From positions 1 through 40,641 of the forward strand of contig DATKYS010000048.1 of NCBI GenBank assembly GCA_035528375.1: 40,641 nt of DNA. Direction: 5' to 3'. The translations under genes and the position numbers were made by a program. Positions 40,501-40,641 of this stretch are shown here, piece after piece. The notes under the pieces are model-generated. The model was not told the DNA's origin, did not search any database, and saw nothing but the letters and a program-made list of their open reading frames with translations. The DNA comes from a bacterium. Its GTDB lineage: Bacteria; RBG-13-66-14. Each line of letters starts with the position of its first letter. The first letter of the stretch is position 1.

Positions 40501-40641
40501 CTACCGGCTGATGACCAGCCTCTGGGTCAACGATCCCGCGGTCGTCTCCAGGCGGTAGAGGTAAACGCCCGAGGGAACCTCGCCGCAGTTCCAGGTCGCC
40601 TCGTGACGGCCCGCGGTCAACTCCGAGTCTAAAAGCGTCGC
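40501..40641 (-). CDS. 3' end of a secreted protein with a C-terminal sorting domain (partial)
   Basis: The last 46 codons of a gene that continues beyond the right edge are visible, ending in TAG at 40501-40503. The translated tail reads ELTAGRHEATWNC, then EVPSGVYLYRLET and QRLVISR, the second half of the same kind of sorting domain that closes the M14 and M6 proteases here. The body of the protein is outside the window, so its activity is unknown. Confidence 0.75.
   Translation of the reverse strand, partial: ATLLDSELTAGRHEATWNCGEVPSGVYLYRLETTAGSLTQRLVISR

Overview
The window is GC-rich, gene-dense bacterial chromosome. It suggests an uncultured diderm bacterium of the FCB-like or candidate-phylum type. 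The diderm evidence is an LptA/LptB lipopolysaccharide-export pair, an LpxI-type lipid A enzyme, two small beta-barrel-like proteins and a bactofilin. Two secreted proteases (M14 and M6) and a truncated protein at the right edge end in the Pro-Asn-Pro...GVY/GVH type of C-terminal sorting domain seen in FCB-type phyla. Short GC-rich palindromes of a few shared types fill most intergenic gaps. The overall style recalls Coatesbacteria-like genomes, but that placement is inference. UGA, UAG and UAA all serve as ordinary stops in most genes, so the genetic code is standard.

Layout. 1-2.9 kb: a barrel-like protein and a secreted M14 carboxypeptidase (minus). 3.0-5.4 kb: a decayed hexapeptide acyltransferase, then lptA and lptB. 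5.6-10 kb: a tight operon of a beta-propeller protein, a glcD-type FAD oxidase, an M18 aminopeptidase and triosephosphate isomerase, closed by a strong bidirectional terminator. 10-11.5 kb (minus): two paralogous secreted DNRLRE-domain proteins, each interrupted by an in-frame UGA at the same place. 11.9-15.7 kb (minus): a small membrane protein, thiC and an M6 protease. 15.8 kb: rpsT. 16.6-22.7 kb: a 1277-residue TPR/DUF3857/pseudo-transglutaminase protein, a GT2 glycosyltransferase and a radical SAM/SPASM protein. 23.3 kb: a solitary V-type ATPase subunit D. 24.5-26.4 kb (minus): a CsgG-like plus vWA protein. 26.5-32.8 kb: a BadF-type activator ATPase, a propeller lipoprotein, rsmG-parA-parB, an M23 peptidase, a bactofilin and a barrel-like protein. 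33-37.4 kb (minus): a glycosyltransferase, a MATE exporter, mtaB and an unknown protein. 37.5-39.3 kb (minus): a secreted protein with CsgG-like and degenerate metzincin-like regions. 39.4 kb: lpxI. 40.5 kb: the 3' end of a sorting-domain protein.

The most interesting signal is the DNRLRE pair. Both copies keep the reading frame open through a UGA at the same alignment position although their downstream parts have diverged strongly. In both, 20 nt after the UGA, there is an identical 14-nt hairpin whose lower stem differs by a compensatory base change and carries an unpaired U. This fits context-dependent recoding, most simply selenocysteine insertion into an extracellular DNRLRE protein, which I do not know to be described. 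Other notable points are a ~31-bp element embedded in rsmG and parB in different reading frames, a transglutaminase domain that has lost Cys and His, a frameshifted acyltransferase, and composite palindromic repeats found in both orientations.
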